Below are positions 17,510 to 27,397 of a stretch of 64,000 bases of DNA, piece after piece (position 1 is the first letter of the stretch; each line of letters starts with the position of its first letter). The DNA lies in contig NZ_VIRV01000011.1 of assembly GCF_019754295.1 (NCBI RefSeq), forward strand, positions 1 to 64,000, read 5' to 3'. The translations under genes were made by a program, and so were the position numbers. This DNA comes from Sellimonas caecigallum. Its GTDB lineage: Bacteria > Bacillota > Clostridia > Lachnospirales > Lachnospiraceae. The notes beneath the pieces were generated by a model. It worked only from the letters and a program-made list of their open reading frames with translations, made no database searches and had not been told where the DNA came from.

Positions 17510-18697
17510 TTAGCCGACAAACTTTTCTCCATTGATATAAACGTCTTTTTTCTGTGCCACACTCTCGATATTCTCCAGCGGGTTCTCTCTCAGACAAAGA
17601 AAATCTGCACGCTTTCCTGTCTCCAAAGATCCATATTCATCTGCTATCCCAAGAAGATCTGCACTTCCCTCCGTGGCTGCTTTGAGCGCCTGCTGCGGCG
17701 TCAATCCCGCTTTTGTCATAAGTACCATCTCATACGGTGCCTTGTCATATGGATCATATGGGCACCCTGCATCTGTCCCAAATGCGATTTTGACCCCTTT
17801 ATCCGCACACTTTTTCAGCATATCCCGGTGCATCTGAAGGACTTCTTTGCTTTTTGCATGGTCCGGATTGTCCGGATCCTGCTTCAATCCTTCATTTACT
17901 GCGTAATATGGGGCACACAGAGTCGGTACAAGATAAGTCCCTTTTTCAATCATCATATCCATAATGTCTTCTGTCATATAGACTCCATGTTCTATAGAAT
18001 CTACTCCTGCTTCCACACAATTGCGGATCGCAGTATTTCCGTGCGTGTGTACTGCCACTTTTCTTCCCCAGGCATGGGCGGTCTCGACTCCCACACGGAT
18101 TTCTTCTTTTGTCAGTTCACAAGGGCCTGGTTCTGGTCCTGGAGAATTGACCCCTCCGGAAACCATCAGTTTTACGATATCGGCACCTTCTTTGATCACT
18201 CTTCTCACATTTTTTCGAACTTCATCTGCCCCGTCGCACTCATAACTTAAGTTGTATCCATGTCCTCCTGTGGCACAAATTGCATGGCCGCACGCGATAA
18301 TCTTTGGTCCCGGTATTTCGCCTTTATCGATACTGTCTCTTATTCCCAGTGTATATCCCCGAAAAGCTCCAAGATCCCTGCACGCCACAATCCCTGCCCT
18401 TAACAGATCAACTGCGTTTCGGACACCGTTGCAGACATGGTAAGCGGTACTTCTTCCTGGGCAAAATGCATCTTCCATCTCCTCACAGAACAAATGCATA
18501 TGTGCATCGATAAATCCAGGAACTACATAGACATCCCCCAGCTCCACATATACCGCATCTTTGTCTTTTTCGGCCTCATTTTCCGGTTTTACCCAAAGAA
18601 TGTGCCCTTTTTCTGTCATCATGACAAAGTTTTCTATGATCGGCATCTCTTTATTTCCTGTAAAAATCCATTTTCCTTTGTAGGCTTTTTTCCCCAT
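17510..18697 (-). CDS. Metal-dependent amidohydrolase (Xaa-Pro/Xaa-Arg dipeptidase-like)
   Basis: 395 residues. Binuclear-metal amidohydrolase motifs in order: HxH in FIDAHMHLF, the carbamylated-Lys candidate in DIVKLMVSGG, His in VAVHTHG, the IEHG motif and the catalytic Asp in FGTDAGCPYDP. This set matches the cluster of zinc dipeptidases that act on Xaa-Pro, Xaa-Arg or N-acyl amino acids. The ATG at 18697 follows a GTG and overlaps the upstream stop (TGATG), with GGAGG about 14 nt away, so it is coupled to the M29 gene. Confidence 0.85.
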   Translation of the reverse strand: MGKKAYKGKWIFTGNKEMPIIENFVMMTEKGHILWVKPENEAEKDKDAVYVELGDVYVVPGFIDAHMHLFCEEMEDAFCPGRSTAYHVCNGVRNAVDLLRAGIVACRDLGAFRGYTLGIRDSIDKGEIPGPKIIACGHAICATGGHGYNLSYECDGADEVRKNVRRVIKEGADIVKLMVSGGVNSPGPEPGPCELTKEEIRVGVETAHAWGRKVAVHTHGNTAIRNCVEAGVDSIEHGVYMTEDIMDMMIEKGTYLVPTLCAPYYAVNEGLKQDPDNPDHAKSKEVLQMHRDMLKKCADKGVKIAFGTDAGCPYDPYDKAPYEMVLMTKAGLTPQQALKAATEGSADLLGIADEYGSLETGKRADFLCLRENPLENIESVAQKKDVYINGEKFVG

Positions 18698-20181
18698 CAC
18701 GCTTCCTGCCTCCTCTCTTCCATCCCAAGGTTCAGCTCATCTGTCCCCGGGAGAACAAATTTTCCATCTTTTATAATTTTGATCGTTTCCCCTTCTTTTC
18801 CATAACCATAAAGTTCTTCTATTTCATCATAAGGAAGGGTAATATCGATATGTTTCTGCACATATTTTTTGTCATCGGAATCTTCGTTTCTTGTTTTCTC
18901 ATTTGTACGGGCTGTGATTTCCTTTCCATCCAAAAGATTATAAACCGCTTCTTCTTCTCCCCCTCTGTAACAAGGATCTCCGATCGCAAGATGCGGTCCC
19001 ATTTTTTCGTAAATCAAAATGGGCATTTTGTCTTCGAGATGGTATTTTTTGCAGATACGAAAAGCTCTAGTGTTCGTTCCTATGGCAAATTCGCCGGCCG
19101 GAAGGGTCTCATAAGGGGACAGCAGCTCTTCCCTGATCAGCTCCTTCGTCTCCTGCCCTTCAGCTTCACTTGAATAATCGGCGATCTGTCCGTCTTCAAA
19201 CCAAAGTTTCAAATTGTGGTATTTCCTGTTCTGGAGATAAATATCCGGTATATGCAGCACCCCTGTCGTTCCCTTTAACTGAGGTGTGGTAAAGACTTCC
19301 CCATAAGGAATATTGAGATCTCCTCCACAATTCATAAAATTGGTTTCTCTTTGCGGATCCCTGATCGGCTGCATCTGTACATTTAATGATGTCTGATTCG
19401 GCTTCTTTCCGATAATCCGGACAGATTTACAACGATCCAGTGCGTCAATCAAAATCTGCTGTATTTTTTCAAATTTTTCAGATTCTTCCAGGTTCATCTC
19501 AAAGACTTCGTCAAAAATCTCATGGAAATTGTCGCCGATCTGAAGCGATGGAAATGCTACTTTGCTAAAGGAAATTGTCGCCGGCTGAACATACGAATCT
19601 TCTACCAGCCTTCTGCCTCTTTCCAACATTTTCCGTTCTTTACTTTGTGTCTCTGTATCCGGTTTTCCAAACTGGCCGATACCGATCATTCCACAAACAT
19701 CCAAAGCTTCTTCTTTATACTTTAAAAATGCTCTGTCATATAATTGGCTGATCATTTCCTCTGAAATTTCATCCAAATAAAGTTGTTCTTTCTTTGGCCT
19801 CTCTGGCAGCATCGGATCGATCACGACTGGTTTCAGCCCGTTTTTTAAAAGACAGTCTGCCACACAGGCAGCAAGAGCTTCTTGCCCCACCTGATAGAAT
19901 AGCCGAACTCGCTTTCTTCCTTTTCGCTCTCTGTTCTGACTGATAAAGCCGTGCAGGAACGCTTCCACGATATGCTCTGCCATCTTACAGATTTTCTCTT
20001 TAGGATACAGGAAATAAAAAGCTGCTGTTTCCTTTTCCTCTTCAGAGATCGTCCGACCGTATTCCTCCATCCAGGACAAATCGCTGCCATTTGCTTTTCT
20101 CAGAATCGATAAGTATCGATTTTCTTCTGTCTGTACAGATTCTTTAATCTCGTTCTCTATGTACTGCCCGATGTTTTTCAT
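18697..20181 (-). CDS. M29-type aminopeptidase
   Basis: About 494 residues. The C-terminal half shows the M29 (AmpS/aminopeptidase T) signature pieces: GGDLNIPYGEVFTTP, a glycine-rich strand, LPAGEFAIGTNTRA and EKMGPHLAIGDP, which carry the two-metal ligands. The N-terminal third is divergent and helical. M29 enzymes are cytoplasmic, broad aminopeptidases. The start at 20181 is preferred over 20211 (GGAAG upstream); either way it overlaps the end of the MATE gene by more than 30 nt, so the genes are tightly coupled. Confidence 0.8.
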   Translation of the reverse strand: MKNIGQYIENEIKESVQTEENRYLSILRKANGSDLSWMEEYGRTISEEEKETAAFYFLYPKEKICKMAEHIVEAFLHGFISQNRERKGRKRVRLFYQVGQEALAACVADCLLKNGLKPVVIDPMLPERPKKEQLYLDEISEEMISQLYDRAFLKYKEEALDVCGMIGIGQFGKPDTETQSKERKMLERGRRLVEDSYVQPATISFSKVAFPSLQIGDNFHEIFDEVFEMNLEESEKFEKIQQILIDALDRCKSVRIIGKKPNQTSLNVQMQPIRDPQRETNFMNCGGDLNIPYGEVFTTPQLKGTTGVLHIPDIYLQNRKYHNLKLWFEDGQIADYSSEAEGQETKELIREELLSPYETLPAGEFAIGTNTRAFRICKKYHLEDKMPILIYEKMGPHLAIGDPCYRGGEEEAVYNLLDGKEITARTNEKTRNEDSDDKKYVQKHIDITLPYDEIEELYGYGKEGETIKIIKDGKFVLPGTDELNLGMEERRQEA

Positions 20182-21538
20182 ATTCGTCTTCTTCCTTCTC
20201 CGCTTGTTCATGCTTTTTCATCAAGCCGGCAAATTTTTTGCTGTGTGCGTATATACAGGTAATAATGCAGGAACCAACCCATCCTGCCGGAACCGCAAGC
20301 CACACGCCCATATATCCCATCACACCTTTCAGTAAATATGCTGCCGGCAGCCGTGCGATCCAATACCCGGCAAGTGAACTTGCCATTGGCAAAACGGTAT
20401 TTCCTGTTCCCCGTATGTAACCGTTAAGAATGACAAAATAGCTTGCCAGAAAATATGCGACGCTTAATGTTCGAATATAGTCATATGTCATATCAATGAT
20501 TACCAGGTCGTCTGTAAAAATCCGTATAATTGACTTTCCTGCTATCCACAAAATTATCAACAAACCCGCGCTAAAACAGTACGCCCAGAACAAACAAAGG
20601 TTTTTTCCTTTTTTCGTTCTTTTCAGTTTTTTTGCCCCAAGATTCTGACTTGTAAAAATGCAAAGTGCCTGTCCCATTCCGGTAATCGGTATATTCGCAA
20701 AGGAATCGATCCTGGATCCGATCGTATATGCAGTCATTGCATTTACACCAAGGGAATTCACTGCTGCCTGGAGGAAGATCATTCCGATACTGATGGCTCC
20801 CTGCTCGATGGAATATGGTATCCCACATTTCAATCCTGCCACAAGCGTCCCCCAGTCAAAATCCTGATGAAACGGATGATATTTCAGCATTCCTTTTTTC
20901 TTGTTGATATAAATCAGACATAAAATAAAGGAAAGTGTCTGTGCGATCACAGTGGCAATCCCTGCTCCGGCTACCCCCATGTGCCAGCCTGCCACAAATA
21001 CCAAATCCAGCACAACATTGACTATGGATGTAATGATAAGGAGAATCAAAGGTACTTTCGAATTTCCCGTACTTCTTATCATTCCGCTCAGTGTACTGTA
21101 TCCTGCCACCCCGATCAATCCGATAAAATAAATCTGAAGATACTGTACTGCCTGCGACAGAATCTCATCCGGAGTGCCAATCAGCCGAAGTACACTTTCG
21201 GAAATGACAACGCCAATGACTGTCAATACCAAAGACAACGCCAAAACAGAAGTCAAAAGTGTATCCAGGGTTCTTTTTGCCAGGCGCATATTTTGTTGAC
21301 CGATTCTCATGGAGATAAGGATTTCTGCCCCGGCTCCCAGCCCCATCAATATAGCGATCATCAAAAACTGGATCGAATTGCTTGCCCCGATAGCTGCCAG
21401 CCCGTCTTTTCCAACAACCTGTCCCACAATTACGCCATCCACAAAGGAATAGCACTGCTGCAGGATATTTCCAACGGAAAGGGGAAGCATAAAACGAAAC
21501 AATCTGCTTTTTACATCTCCTTCCACAAGATTCGTCAT
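20144..21538 (-). CDS. MATE family efflux transporter (intact)
   Basis: 464 residues with 12 predicted membrane helices in two MatE halves (about 12-170 and 235-395). It begins TNLVEGDVKSRLFRFMLPLSVGNILQQCYSFVD and carries YIRGTGNTVLPM in the second half. Such proteins export cationic or organic compounds against Na+ or H+. Within a peptide-uptake operon it may expel a by-product of peptide breakdown such as surplus amino acids; that is inference. It is 38 nt after the binding-protein gene. Confidence 0.92.
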   Translation of the reverse strand: MTNLVEGDVKSRLFRFMLPLSVGNILQQCYSFVDGVIVGQVVGKDGLAAIGASNSIQFLMIAILMGLGAGAEILISMRIGQQNMRLAKRTLDTLLTSVLALSLVLTVIGVVISESVLRLIGTPDEILSQAVQYLQIYFIGLIGVAGYSTLSGMIRSTGNSKVPLILLIITSIVNVVLDLVFVAGWHMGVAGAGIATVIAQTLSFILCLIYINKKKGMLKYHPFHQDFDWGTLVAGLKCGIPYSIEQGAISIGMIFLQAAVNSLGVNAMTAYTIGSRIDSFANIPITGMGQALCIFTSQNLGAKKLKRTKKGKNLCLFWAYCFSAGLLIILWIAGKSIIRIFTDDLVIIDMTYDYIRTLSVAYFLASYFVILNGYIRGTGNTVLPMASSLAGYWIARLPAAYLLKGVMGYMGVWLAVPAGWVGSCIITCIYAHSKKFAGLMKKHEQAEKEEDEYEKHRAVHRERD

Positions 21539-21576
21539 ATTATCTTCCCCTTTCTTTTACATAAATTACCGATATT

Positions 21577-23238
21577 CTATTCGTACATCACTACATTCTT
21601 TAAATCATACTCTGCCCCAAATGGCCAGATATTCAATCCATCCACTTTTTCGGAAACAACATAATTGTTTTCTACAAAGTTCTGCGGAATATAGACATAC
21701 TGTTCAAGGACATATTTTTCTACTTGCTTTAATGTCTCAATTCTTTCGTCTCCGATCTGAGTCAATGATTTTTCCCACAGTTTGTTAAATTCCGGATCAT
21801 CCATCTTTCCTTCATCATAAATGAAACTCAAAAATTCACTTGCATCCGGATAACTTGCCGTATTTGCACCACCGATCACACAGTGGAAGGTACCTTCTGT
21901 CAGCATCGGAATCAACATCTTTGTCTGCATCGGAGTAACGGTAAGTTCCAGTCCCAGATTGTCTTTCCACATAGCCTGTACTGCCTGAGCCTGAAGTTTG
22001 CTTCCTTCGCTGTCCACACAAAGAATTTCAAGGAAGTCTTCCATCTCTTGTTTTGTTTTTCCGATTTCTTTTAGTCCTTCATCAAGTAACTCTTTCGCAC
22101 GTTTGATTGCATCTGGATCTGTAGCCGCATCTTTTACAAGATCACCTTGCTGTTCACGGAAATCGCCATTCTCCGTCCCTCTGATACCGTACGGAATCAT
22201 ACCGTATGCTGCGAGCTCTTCATTTTTGACAACATTCGCTGCATATGCTTTTCTGTCAAAGGCAATGGAAAGTGCCTCACGGATCTTGATATTGTTTAAG
22301 AATTCTACTCTCGGGTTAAATTCGATAAAGCTTACACTTAATCTTCCTTCCTGACGAAGTTCCGGAGAATTTTCGTACTGCGCAAGAAGTTCTGTTCCGA
22401 TTCTCTGGATGTCCAGATCACCTGCTTCGTACATTCCCTGGATGGCATTTTTATCTGATGTAAGAGAAATCTGCACTTCTTCAAGCGTGACATTCTCGGC
22501 ATCCCAATAATTTTCATTCTTTTTTAATGTAATAGAATTGTCATGTACCCATTCAGACACAACAAACGGTCCAGAGAACACCATATTTTCCGGTTCCGCT
22601 CCGTACAGATCCTGATATTTTTCGCCTGCTTCCTGCTGGATTGGAGCCCACCCCGGAGTTTTCAGACAGTCAATAAAGAAATCTACCGGTTTTTCCAGAT
22701 TAAATTCTACCGTATATTCATCAAGCGCTTTTACACCTAACTCCTCAACCCCCATTTCTCCTTCAATGATCTTCTGGGCATTTTTCAGATAAAAGTAGTC
22801 ATTTGCTTTTGGGGATGCAAAATTTGGATCGACTACCCTTTGGAAGCTGTAGACAACATCATTTGCTGTAATCGGAGTACCGTCAGACCATTTTGCATCT
22901 TTTCGCATGTTTACCGTATATACAGTTGCATCGTCATTCACTTTGTAGTCTGTTGCAAGACCAGGTTCCCAGTCTTTTCCATCTTCTCCCGCAATACGGA
23001 ACAACGGTTCTGTAACTGCATAACTGATATTGTATGCATTGTCATCCTGAATCTGATAAGGATCCAGAATAGTTGGTTCTTCGCCCAATGTCATACGGAA
23101 GACTTGCTCTTCTGCTTTTGTTTTCTTGCCTGAGCTTCCGTCATTGCTCTTTTCTCCGCCTCCGCACGCTGTCATAGTAAACATCATTACTCCCGCCAAT
23201 GCTATACACAACGCCCGTTTTACACTGTTTCTTTTCAT
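21577..23238 (-). CDS. oppA: Oligopeptide ABC transporter substrate-binding lipoprotein
   Basis: 553 residues, SBP_bac_5 family. A lipoprotein signal ends in MTAC (lipid-anchored C25) followed by a Gly/Ser/Lys linker. The mature part has EPTILDPYQIQDDNAYNISY and the family's VYTVNMRKDAKWSDGTPI region. The protein sits on the outer face of the membrane and delivers peptides to the permease. As in many Clostridia the binding protein comes after the permease and ATPase genes, 19 nt behind oppF. Confidence 0.93.
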   Translation of the reverse strand: MKRNSVKRALCIALAGVMMFTMTACGGGEKSNDGSSGKKTKAEEQVFRMTLGEEPTILDPYQIQDDNAYNISYAVTEPLFRIAGEDGKDWEPGLATDYKVNDDATVYTVNMRKDAKWSDGTPITANDVVYSFQRVVDPNFASPKANDYFYLKNAQKIIEGEMGVEELGVKALDEYTVEFNLEKPVDFFIDCLKTPGWAPIQQEAGEKYQDLYGAEPENMVFSGPFVVSEWVHDNSITLKKNENYWDAENVTLEEVQISLTSDKNAIQGMYEAGDLDIQRIGTELLAQYENSPELRQEGRLSVSFIEFNPRVEFLNNIKIREALSIAFDRKAYAANVVKNEELAAYGMIPYGIRGTENGDFREQQGDLVKDAATDPDAIKRAKELLDEGLKEIGKTKQEMEDFLEILCVDSEGSKLQAQAVQAMWKDNLGLELTVTPMQTKMLIPMLTEGTFHCVIGGANTASYPDASEFLSFIYDEGKMDDPEFNKLWEKSLTQIGDERIETLKQVEKYVLEQYVYIPQNFVENNYVVSEKVDGLNIWPFGAEYDLKNVVMYE

Positions 23239-23257
23239 AGTTTTCCTCCTTTATTTA

Positions 23258-24220
23258 TTAAAATAAGTGACACGCCACTTTATGGCCTTGACCGATATCC
23301 TTCATCTCCGGAGCTTTCTCACGGCAAATATCTTTTGCGTACGCACAACGCGTACAGAATTTGCAGCCTTTCGGAGCATGAATAGGACTTGGAAGTTCCC
23401 CTTTCAATTCAATCTGATGCCTCGTTTTCTCAACTTTAGGGTTTGGAACAGGGATTGCCGAAAACAGCGCTTTTGTATAAGGATGTTTCGGATTCTTATA
23501 CAGTTCTGTATTGGAAGCGTATTCCACCACTGTACCAAGGTACATAACCGCCACATAATCGGAAATGTATCTTACCATAGACAAATCATGGGCAATAAAA
23601 ATGTAGGAAAGATCAAGTGTTTTCTGAAGCTTTACCAACAGGTTCATTACCTGAGCCTGGATTGATACATCCAGTGCACTGATCGGCTCATCACAGATAA
23701 TAACCTCCGGCTCCATGCTTAAAGCCCTTGCGATCCCGATTCTCTGTCTTTGCCCGCCTGAAAATTCGTGCGGGAAACGATTTGCATGTTCCTCATTGAG
23801 ACCTACCATATTTAGGAGTTCGATGACTTTTTTCTTTCTCTCTTCTTTGGAGTACAGTCTGCGCATATCCCATCCTTCCGCGATAATATCACTTACCGTC
23901 ATACGTGGATTCAAGCATGCATATGGATCCTGAAAAATCATCTGAACTTTTTTGGCCAGCTCTCTTCTTGTCTTCTTTGTGCTTTTTCCGCTGATATCCT
24001 TTCCATTTAAGAAAATTTTTCCGTCTGTCGGATCATAAATCCGAATGATTGTTCTCCCCAAAGTGCTCTTCCCGCAGCCGGACTCTCCTACTAAACCAAG
24101 TGACTCTCCTCTATTTAAGGAAATAGAAATTCCGTCTACTGCCTTTAAAGTATGCCCGCCTTTGACTTTGAAATATTTTTTTAAATTTTCTGTCCGTAAG
24201 ATTTCCTCTTTCTCCATCAT
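23258..24220 (-). CDS. oppF: Oligopeptide ABC transporter ATP-binding protein (OppF/DppF)
   Basis: 320 residues. Walker A GESGCGKST, signature FSGGQRQRIGIARAL and Walker B VIICDEP are intact, and the oligo_HPY C-terminal domain has the four-cysteine cluster (CKFCTRCAYAKDIC). It pairs with OppD to power peptide import. Its ATGATG start overlaps the oppD stop, with GGAGG close upstream. Confidence 0.95.
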   Translation of the reverse strand: MMEKEEILRTENLKKYFKVKGGHTLKAVDGISISLNRGESLGLVGESGCGKSTLGRTIIRIYDPTDGKIFLNGKDISGKSTKKTRRELAKKVQMIFQDPYACLNPRMTVSDIIAEGWDMRRLYSKEERKKKVIELLNMVGLNEEHANRFPHEFSGGQRQRIGIARALSMEPEVIICDEPISALDVSIQAQVMNLLVKLQKTLDLSYIFIAHDLSMVRYISDYVAVMYLGTVVEYASNTELYKNPKHPYTKALFSAIPVPNPKVEKTRHQIELKGELPSPIHAPKGCKFCTRCAYAKDICREKAPEMKDIGQGHKVACHLF

Positions 24221-25257
24221 CTCACCTCCTGCCCGGTTATCGGATTCACTGTTGCCTGCATCTGCTTTGCTCGTTCATCATACAGCCAGCACCATACTTT
24301 ATGTTCGTTGCCTTCCACCCCGAATCCCGGTGCATCATAGCATCGACATACTTTCATAGCATACGGGCATCTTGCCGCAAACGCACATCCTTTCGGAGGA
24401 TTCAGAAGATCCGGCGGTGTTCCAAGAATCGGTTTGAGTGGCTCTTTGTTACTAATATCTTCAGGCGGAATCGATTGCATAATACCCCATGTATACGGAT
24501 GAGATGCATATTCGAAAATGTCTTCTGCTTCCCCGTACTCTACCACCTTGCCGGCATACATAACTGCAATCTTATCTGCAATGTTGGAGACGACTCCAAG
24601 GTCATGTGTGATCATGACGATTGCTGTATCATACTGTTTTTGAATCTTTTTGATCAAATTGAGAATCTGTGCCTGTGTAGTTACATCCAGCGCCGTTGTC
24701 GGCTCGTCGGCAATCAGAAGCTTTGGATTTACAGCCATAGCAAGCGCAATCATAGCACGCTGTCTCATTCCTCCTGAAAATTCATGTGGAAACTGGCGGT
24801 ACCGCTCTTCGGGACTTGGAATCCCTGCCATCTCCAATGCTTCGATGGCAATTTTCTTTGCCTCGTCTTTGGATGTTACTCCGCTTTTTAATATTCCTTC
24901 CTCAATCTGTTTTCCAACAGTCATAGTCGGATTCAAACTGGTCATCGGATCCTGAAAAATCATCCGAATTTCCCTCGCACGGATTTTTTGCATTTCTTTT
25001 TCTGTCAGTTCAACGATATTTTTCCCGTCAAACAGAATTTCTCCATGCTTCACTTTCCCTGAAGGCTCTTCCGGATTGAGACGTACGATTGATTTTGCCG
25101 TCACGGATTTTCCACAGCCAGATTCTCCTACAATTCCCAGTGTCTCTCCTTTTTCCAGTTGGAAGCTGACTCCTCGTACCGCCTGCACTTCGCCTGCATA
25201 AGTCTGAAATGAGAAGGCAAGATTTTTTACTGTTAATAATGGTTTTTCACTGCTCAT
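24217..25257 (-). CDS. oppD: Oligopeptide ABC transporter ATP-binding protein (OppD/DppD)
   Basis: 346 residues. Walker A GESGCGKSV, signature FSGGMRQRAMIALAM, Walker B LLIADEPTTALD and the C-terminal oligo_HPY extension with a cysteine group (CAFAARCPYAMKVC). It is the partner ATPase of OppF. It lies 12 nt after oppC. Confidence 0.95.
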   Translation of the reverse strand: MSSEKPLLTVKNLAFSFQTYAGEVQAVRGVSFQLEKGETLGIVGESGCGKSVTAKSIVRLNPEEPSGKVKHGEILFDGKNIVELTEKEMQKIRAREIRMIFQDPMTSLNPTMTVGKQIEEGILKSGVTSKDEAKKIAIEALEMAGIPSPEERYRQFPHEFSGGMRQRAMIALAMAVNPKLLIADEPTTALDVTTQAQILNLIKKIQKQYDTAIVMITHDLGVVSNIADKIAVMYAGKVVEYGEAEDIFEYASHPYTWGIMQSIPPEDISNKEPLKPILGTPPDLLNPPKGCAFAARCPYAMKVCRCYDAPGFGVEGNEHKVWCWLYDERAKQMQATVNPITGQEVR

Positions 25258-25269
25258 GAATCATTCCTC

Positions 25270-26220
25270 CTACTGTCTCATTCTTGGGTCCAAAGCATCA
25301 CGAAGTCCATCTCCCAAAAGGTTAAAGCACAACATTGTGATACAGATTAAAAGTGCCGGAAACAGCAGCTGGTACGGATAACTCAGCAGTTTATTTGCCC
25401 CGTCGGATGCAAGCACACCCCAGCTGGCTGTTGGGAGCGGAAGACCAAGTCCGATATAACTCAGGAAGGACTCCGCAAAAATAGCTGACGGAATAGCAAA
25501 CGCCATATTTGTGATAATTGGACTTAAGGCATTCGGGAACAGGTGTTTCAGTATGATCCATATACTGCCCGCTCCCATGGTTCGGCTTGCCATTACAAAC
25601 TCCATCTCCTTGATCTGGAAAACCTGACCTCGGAAAAGTCGGGCCATTCCGATCCACCCGGTTGCAGCGATTGCGATGATGACTGGTCCGACACCCGGTT
25701 TTAAAATCAAAATCAAAAGGATGACCCACAGCATCTGAGGGATCGATGCAATTAACTCACAGAAACGCATCATAATATTGTCTGCCAATCCTCCAAAGTA
25801 TCCTGCAATTCCTCCATATAGAATTCCAATTGTTCCATTCAGAATAGATACTACAAGTGCAATGAAAAGACTAACTCTTGCCCCTTCCCAGCACCTCACA
25901 AAAATGTCTCGGCCCAAATCATCTGTTCCAAACAGGTGGGCGCTTGAAGGTGCCTGATTTACCGCCATCAAGTCTGTCTGATCATATGTATATCGGCTGA
26001 TCAGTGGCACTACAATCGCCAAAACCGCGATAAGAATCAGGATAATCGACGAAATCATAGCAATTTTGTTTGCTTTAAATCGTCTCCACGCATCACTCCA
26101 GTAAGTAACGGACGGTCTTGTAATCTTATCCGCATCTTCATACGCCTGCTCATCTTTTTCAAAAAACTCTAAAGGAAGAGTCCGGATATCGTCTGATGTT
26201 TGTTTGATCTCTTCTGTCAT
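25270..26220 (-). CDS. oppC: Oligopeptide ABC transporter permease (OppC/DppC)
   Basis: 316 residues. An N-terminal cytoplasmic region with one membrane helix (~50-75) is followed by the BPD_transp_1 domain with five helices and the EAA-type loop ASRTMGAGSIWIILKHLFPN. The typical LFGTDDLGRDIFVR motif is present. It forms the membrane channel with OppB and lies 10 nt after it. Confidence 0.95.
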   Translation of the reverse strand: MTEEIKQTSDDIRTLPLEFFEKDEQAYEDADKITRPSVTYWSDAWRRFKANKIAMISSIILILIAVLAIVVPLISRYTYDQTDLMAVNQAPSSAHLFGTDDLGRDIFVRCWEGARVSLFIALVVSILNGTIGILYGGIAGYFGGLADNIMMRFCELIASIPQMLWVILLILILKPGVGPVIIAIAATGWIGMARLFRGQVFQIKEMEFVMASRTMGAGSIWIILKHLFPNALSPIITNMAFAIPSAIFAESFLSYIGLGLPLPTASWGVLASDGANKLLSYPYQLLFPALLICITMLCFNLLGDGLRDALDPRMRQ

Positions 26221-26230
26221 AACTGTCCTC

Positions 26231-27151
26231 CTAACCTGCGATTCTTATTCTCGGGTCAACTACTCCGTAAAGAATATCAACTACGAAATACATGATCGCT
26301 GAGATAAATGAGAAGATAACTGTCAGTCCCATGATCATCGTATAGTCACTGCTCTGAATCGCACTGATCATCGCCTGTCCGATCCCCGGGATATTAAATA
26401 TCTTTTCCACTACAAAGTTCCCAGTAAGCACTCCCGCACACATTGGTCCGAATGAAGTAACGAGCGGCAACAATGAATTTCTAAGCATATGTCTCTTTAC
26501 AATCTCTGTTTTCGTTAAACCTTTACTTTTTGCGGTGTATGTGTAGTCCTGCTTCATGACGTCAAGCATGCTAGTTCTAAGCATTCGTGCGTAGAAAGCA
26601 ATATTCGTAAATGCCGCTGTCATCATCGGAAGTACGACATACGACACACCCTTCCACCCCTGGATGGGGAAGAGTTTCAAATCTACACCGAAAATCTTCT
26701 GTATTAAAGATCCAAACACGAAACTTGGTATCGACACTCCCAGGATCGCCAGGATAATCACAAGGTAATCTACTTTTCCTTTGTTGTTCAAAGCAGCAAT
26801 ACATCCCAGAACCAGACCAATGATCGATCCGATAATCACGCCTCCGAATCCGACAAGCGCTGATGGAGGCATTCCGGTTGTTACCTTCCCAACCACTGTC
26901 TGACCTTTGTATTTCATCGAGGAGCCAAAATCGCCGTGAAGAAGATTTTTCATATAAATGGTGTACTGTTCAAACAATGGCTTGTCTAACCCATACTTTT
27001 CTTCCAGATTTTCACGGACTATTTCAGGTGTGTCTCTTGGCAATGCAAATGGATCTCCTGGTATCAAATGCATCAGAAAAAAGGTTACTGTTGCAATCAA
27101 AAACAAGGTTATTAGCATTGATCCAAATCTTTTTAGCACGTACTTTCCCAT
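26231..27151 (-). CDS. oppB: Oligopeptide ABC transporter permease (OppB/DppB)
   Basis: 306 residues, six predicted helices. N-terminal GKYVLKRFGSMLITLFLIAT and the EAA loop YTYTAKSKGLTKTEIVKRHMLRN are characteristic. It is the first gene of the 13-gene leftward operon, about 100 nt downstream of a consensus promoter overlapped by an inverted repeat. GGAGAG lies 6 nt before the ATG. Confidence 0.95.
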   Translation of the reverse strand: MGKYVLKRFGSMLITLFLIATVTFFLMHLIPGDPFALPRDTPEIVRENLEEKYGLDKPLFEQYTIYMKNLLHGDFGSSMKYKGQTVVGKVTTGMPPSALVGFGGVIIGSIIGLVLGCIAALNNKGKVDYLVIILAILGVSIPSFVFGSLIQKIFGVDLKLFPIQGWKGVSYVVLPMMTAAFTNIAFYARMLRTSMLDVMKQDYTYTAKSKGLTKTEIVKRHMLRNSLLPLVTSFGPMCAGVLTGNFVVEKIFNIPGIGQAMISAIQSSDYTMIMGLTVIFSFISAIMYFVVDILYGVVDPRIRIAG

Positions 27152-27268
27152 ACCACGCTCTCCTTTGTTTAAATTTTTGACGACATCTTACAGACAAGCG
27201 CAATACATCTTTTGTTGAATTTGTATATTTTTTTGCCCTTGTTGTTTTCGTCATTGTTATTTGTCACC

Positions 27269-27297
27269 ATTTTAGCTCACTAAAATGTATGTGTCAA
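27269..27297 (-). promoter_or_regulatory. Promoter and operator of the peptide-use operon
   Basis: Leftward TTGACA (27297-27292), 17-nt spacer, TAAAAT (27274-27269). A perfect inverted repeat ATTTTAG-ctca-CTAAAAT (27269-27286) covers the -10 and half of the spacer. It is the natural binding site for the divergently encoded regulator, and its position fits repression. Confidence 0.7.
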
Positions 27298-27331
27298 TAT
27301 TTTTTTCTCATAATTATAATTTTTTATTACG

Positions 27332-27360
27332 TTGACTTTTGTTTATATTTATGATATGTT
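27332..27360 (+). promoter_or_regulatory. Promoter of the regulator-kinase-peptidase operon
   Basis: TTGACT (27332-27337), 17-nt spacer, TATGTT (27355-27360), 38 nt before the regulator start. It is divergent from the leftward opp promoter, 35 nt away. Confidence 0.65.
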
Positions 27361-27397
27361 TTTTTCATAACAATCATATAGGAGGTGACATACTTCT

